This document shows, piece after piece, positions 62,101 through 63,927 of a DNA stretch of 63,927 nt. Positions within the stretch are counted from its first letter, which is position 1; each line of letters opens with the position of its first letter. Position numbers and translations under genes: made by a program. The notes beneath the pieces are model-generated. The model did no database searches and was not told the DNA's origin. It worked only from the letters and a program-made list of their open reading frames with translations. Source of the stretch: Faecalibacterium sp. An122 (GTDB lineage: Bacteria; Bacillota; Clostridia; Oscillospirales; Ruminococcaceae); contig NZ_NFLL01000016.1 of NCBI RefSeq assembly GCF_002160895.1, positions 1 to 63,927 on the forward strand, written 5' to 3'.

Positions 62101-63293
62101 TCAAAGGCCGAAATCTTATAGGCCGGGTCGGGGGTAAACTCCACCCGGAAGGTGGTGGTCCCGGCGATGGGGTAAGTCCGGGCCAGATCGGTATTGGCGG
62201 TGACGGCCAGGCCCTGCTCCAGCAGGACGCCGTCCTGATACACGTTGGCGGTGCCGTTGGCGTTGGCCTTGAACACCAGGGTGTAGCTGGTCTCGGCGGC
62301 GGTGGCCGGACTGGTGATCTGGTAGTCGGTGGGAACCTTCTCCGCCTCCTGGGGATGCCAGCCATTGGCGTTCCAGGCGCTGGTGGTGAAGGTGATGTTG
62401 GAATAGGTCACATTCATACCCCGGGCTGCTGCAAAGCCCACATAAGCGGTCTTGTCCTGCACCATCATGGGATCATTCAGCTCGCTGTAGGCCGAAACGC
62501 TCTCGGCGTTGGGGTCCTTGGCGGGGATGTAGAGGGTATGCTGGCCCAGAACGCTGCCGGTGGTGCCGTCGGCATTGATGGCATACTGGGTCACGATGTA
62601 GGCGTAGTCGGTTTTTTCCAGGCTGACGCGGTAGGTGTCGCCCTGCTTGATGGTGGCGCCGTTGGGATCAAAGCCCTGACGGTAAACCTTGAGGGCGTCG
62701 CTGTCGATTCTGGAAGGGTCGCTGATGCCGGTATAGCTGCGGACGCCCACCATATCCTTGGTCTCGCTGGAGCCGTTCATGGCGTCGTAGGGCAGTTTGG
62801 TGCCGGTGACCGACACCAGATTGGACTCAAAGCTGGCGGATTCGCCGGTTTTGCCGATGGCGTCCCGGATCATCAGGGCGAAGCCTTCCTGGCCGTCGGG
62901 AGTGGGGTTGACGTAGTCGATGGTGACATCGGCCTGAAGGTAGAAATTCTCCTTGCTGGGGTCAATGGTGGTGTAATAGAGGCTGATGCCGTCGGCAGGG
63001 TCGGACGAAACGAACTTGCCGCCCTTCTTGTTGATGGTGCCATCCTCGTTGTAGGTGCAGGACGTCATCACAATGTTGCCGTTGATGCCGTTGTCCGCCT
63101 GGACGGTGTTCAGGCTGTCGCTGGTGGACGGACCAAAATAGGTAAACGTCCAACTCTTGTCTGCGCTGTTCTCCGCACTGGACGGTGCCGCAGCCAGCGC
63201 GGACGGCATCCCGCTGACCATCATGGCCGCCGCCAGCAGTGCCGACGCCAGCCGACGCCCGCGCCCACGGCGCGGTGCTCTCTGTTTCCTCAT
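59121..63293 (-). CDS. Secreted pectate-lyase-like beta-helix / SGNH esterase fusion
   Basis: 1,390 residues. Signal peptide (1-35) with basic n-region and RGRRLASALL, possibly Tat-dependent. Beta-sandwich domain (about 45-310), linker, then right-handed parallel beta-helix (about 425-800; N-rich turns such as NCSSMNNADSQMEDADG and NADDGWDFFAK, like PL9 pectate lyases). A GDSL/SGNH esterase follows (about 855-1110) like rhamnogalacturonan acetylesterases: Ser863 in GDSTVSG, GFGHND block, Asp1079 and His1082 in LDKTH. A C-terminal beta-sandwich (about 1150-1355) ends it. No LPxTG or membrane anchor. It would deacetylate and cut pectin outside the cell. AAGGAGG precedes the ATG. Confidence 0.85.
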   Translation of the reverse strand: MRKQRAPRRGRGRRLASALLAAAMMVSGMPSALAAAPSSAENSADKSWTFTYFGPSTSDSLNTVQADNGINGNIVMTSCTYNEDGTINKKGGKFVSSDPADGISLYYTTIDPSKENFYLQADVTIDYVNPTPDGQEGFALMIRDAIGKTGESASFESNLVSVTGTKLPYDAMNGSSETKDMVGVRSYTGISDPSRIDSDALKVYRQGFDPNGATIKQGDTYRVSLEKTDYAYIVTQYAINADGTTGSVLGQHTLYIPAKDPNAESVSAYSELNDPMMVQDKTAYVGFAAARGMNVTYSNITFTTSAWNANGWHPQEAEKVPTDYQITSPATAAETSYTLVFKANANGTANVYQDGVLLEQGLAVTANTDLARTYPIAGTTTFRVEFTPDPAYKISAFEVLDSYDTASIEKTVSVRTVGNGSTVYVTPAGQSTNGGSSYEDAVDLQTALDYAAAGQTILLQPGSYDLSGKLLKVSRGRNGSAEQPITLKGDNGYAILDFGRSGTGFELWGNYWNVSFVNVTNTADGSKGMQLSGSWCTLERMNFYNNGNTGLQVSGSSAETIAQWPSYNTIRNCSSMNNADSQMEDADGFAAKLTTGEGNVFDGCIAAYNADDGWDFFAKVATGSIGATTIRNCVAYRNGWIKVTPDSTEKDWTFASVSCDANGTLTIDSKARQMDAGNGNGFKMGGSNMAGAHVLENSISYENKAKGIDSNSGLDIKVYNSTSFNNGSYNVALYTSDKNAVTGYEAEGVLSFRTDGKDIGEQLSPQGQSSTAIYGRTNYYWDTETQSSHNTSSSETKVSRFWFWNLNTRCEPTRNADGSINMHGLLLLNQIGKSFTGGNAGAGGEAWGQSEPDKATIWVVGDSTVSGFEDDYYLPREGYGEELDNYLNANVYNLAVSGASSKDFLTMDSYKTLLEGSDKVPAMGTASDTQQFLLIGFGHNDEKTETARYTNPNGDYTTPGSFANSLYVNYIQPALAAGVTPIVCTPIVRLTDDNTTESYSGESGHVTQTVEAYGNVFEGGDYAQSIRNMCAQLGIPCIDLTQLTRDLNVKMGEDAQWMHAFTGAKYAADGVTLVPTGLDKTHTNSYGAKMNAWLIANADSPLKAYSRNKSQPSYKADFADAANPDYEVSSYQAPAAASALWPAYTDASGRVWNGTVFGDVGGQDKISGGDFTAQVNADGSITLSVANNRGKIAGSSDGLMMYYVQLPAGTTFTLSATATVHSMAANNQVSFGLMARDDLYIDTYVPETMGDYVAAGTRNQGAFSGFGRKSGELYDGPAAQNVYTAGDTVDLKIVGTADGYTVTYGANAPASAGFDYPLTAVDSDYIYVGFYVSRNCSVTFSNVSLEVTGSAAPGTGAGTGTDVAVNVPRPLTIPEKILRTVQGWFGVQPL

Positions 63294-63390
63294 TCCTTAA
63301 TTCCTCCTTGCCGCCTGACCAATGCAGGCCTTGCATCTTCCCTGCTGCCGCTTTCATTCGGTATGCGCGCAGCAGGGCTTGTATACATTT

Positions 63391-63418
63391 ATCATACAGC
63401 ATTTGTGTCTTTTTGCAA
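63391..63418 (-). promoter_or_regulatory. Promoter of the pectinase fusion gene
   Basis: Minus strand TTGCAA (63418-63413), 16-bp spacer, TATGAT (63396-63391). No operator identified. Confidence 0.55.
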
Positions 63419-63517
63419 GAAAAACTTGTATCCAAACCCTAAAATTGGCAAAAAGCACATTTGCGGCAAAAATTCTTGGCTATTTTCACAATCAAAATCC
63501 CACTTGACAAATAGGTT

Positions 63518-63760
63518 TCTCCTCCGCTTTTTCGAGAAAAAGCTTGGCAAAAAGCTTCACTGTGTACCATCAAGTTGCCGGGTCTCCGGCACTTCCGCGG
63601 GACCGTTACGCTCCGGCTCGCTCCCGGCGTTCGGAGCTGCGCTCCGGTACGATGCAAACTGCCTCAAAACCTGGTTTTCTGACCCACAGAAAAGCGCCAT
63701 CTTGTGGTGCCCTGAATTTTCTGCGCATCAAGCATGATGCTTGAAAATTCAGACCGCAGC
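63518..63760 (+). repeat. Dispersed intergenic repeat, copy G
   Basis: CTTTTTCGAGAAAAAG, cttcactgtgtaccat, gggaccgttacgctccggctcgctc, cggtacgatgcaaac and ctggttttctgaccc. It closes with a hairpin of the same design, CTGAATTTTC (63712-63721) / GAAAATTCAG (63743-63752). Confidence 0.75.
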
Positions 63761-63820
63761 GTCAAAGGCTGAAACACAGGGTTCATTCTATACACCGGAT
63801 AGTTCCTATATAACAAACAA

Positions 63821-63854
63821 TGCGAGGGCCAGCTCGTGAGAGCCGGCCCTCGCA
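63821..63854 (-). terminator. Hairpin after the cut-off gene
   Basis: TGCGAGGGCC-a-GCTC-gtga-GAGC-c-GGCCCTCGCA, followed on the minus strand by TTGTTTGTTATA. Probably the terminator of the gene entering from the right. Confidence 0.6.
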
Positions 63855-63862
63855 GAGGGACC

Positions 63863-63927
63863 CTATCTTTCGTGACGCAAAAGTTCTTTTGTTTTGGTGC
63901 GATCAACAACAGAAGGAATAGTGGTTA
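63863..63927 (-). CDS. C-terminal end of a gene cut by the window edge
   Basis: The last 20 codons on the minus strand read TTIPSVVDRTKTKELLRHER then TAG, just before a terminator-like hairpin. This frame is preferred over the longer alternative frame that runs through the hairpin and repeat copy G. Too short to identify. Confidence 0.45.
   Translation of the reverse strand, partial: TTIPSVVDRTKTKELLRHER

Overview
The window is high-GC, gene-dense chromosomal DNA with strong purine-rich ribosome sites, sigma-A promoters of the TTGACA/TATAAT type and short intergenic gaps. The gene set is that of a strictly anaerobic gut Firmicute: oxygen-sensitive class III ribonucleotide reductase, CIRCE/HrcA-type heat-shock control, a divergent Rrf2/cysK pair, ATP-type PEP carboxykinase, two-subunit class I fumarase, a pectin-degrading exoenzyme and a GH2 beta-galactosidase. 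My best guess is Oscillospiraceae (Ruminococcaceae), in the Gemmiger/Subdoligranulum/Faecalibacterium neighbourhood. This is inferred from gene content and base composition; no 16S gene is in view.

Layout, left to right. (1) 1-4250: tandem leftward promoters at the left edge that look like an rRNA-operon promoter region; nrdD with a 32-bp-spaced NrdR box pair over its promoter; an HPr-like protein lacking the active-site histidine behind a 37-residue Cys-containing peptide; and divergent nrdG. (2) 4464-10017: cysK with a divergent Rrf2 regulator and a palindromic operator candidate, a likely ~250-nt non-coding RNA, a small AT-richer orphan pair, and a two-gene B12-dependent methionine synthase (reactivation protein plus metH). 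(3) 10739-16744: dacA, rfbC, an ABC-2 polysaccharide exporter (permease, ATPase), a double-domain GT2 glycosyltransferase and a DUF5662-like gene, all on the minus strand. (4) 16817-22916: dipicolinate synthase A/B, an ECF S component, a Gfo/Idh oxidoreductase overlapping type III pantothenate kinase, and recQ. (5) 23230-33153: a GT2 glycosyltransferase, a GltD-like flavoprotein, a YitT-family protein, a secreted trigger-factor-like lipoprotein, then a C4-acid cluster (malic enzyme, fumarase alpha/beta, DtxR-type regulator, pckA). (6) 33392-44084: clpB with a CIRCE-like site and a leader peptide, a CNNM/CBS transporter, a MerR regulator with its divergent YitT-like target, a LysR regulator, a phage-type lysis cassette (endolysin, XhlA-like, holin), a MATE exporter and a lipoprotein. 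(7) 44142-54383: two tRNA-Ser genes, lacZ, a HAD phosphatase, a GH25 cell-wall enzyme, a PTS IIC-like permease and a complete tatA/B-tatA-tatC operon. (8) 54465-63927: a YhiN-like flavoprotein, the TIGR03916/TIGR03915 putative DNA-repair pair behind an XRE-S24 (LexA-like) repressor with a divergent small membrane protein, a 1,390-residue pectate-lyase/SGNH-esterase fusion, and the cut-off end of another gene.

The most striking non-genic signal is a family of dispersed intergenic repeats (about 4.3, 10.1, 10.4, 21.1, 47.4, 47.9 and 63.5 kb). Several copies touch the stop codon of a neighbouring gene. They carry a hairpin whose two arms differ between copies but stay complementary, which is compensatory change. 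Other signals worth testing are the clpB leader peptide ending Pro-Pro-Pro-Cys-stop, two promoter-terminator pairs that would make RNAs of only 40-55 nt, and a possible SOS-like switch at 58.6 kb. Functional calls rest on my reading of family motifs; no database search was possible.
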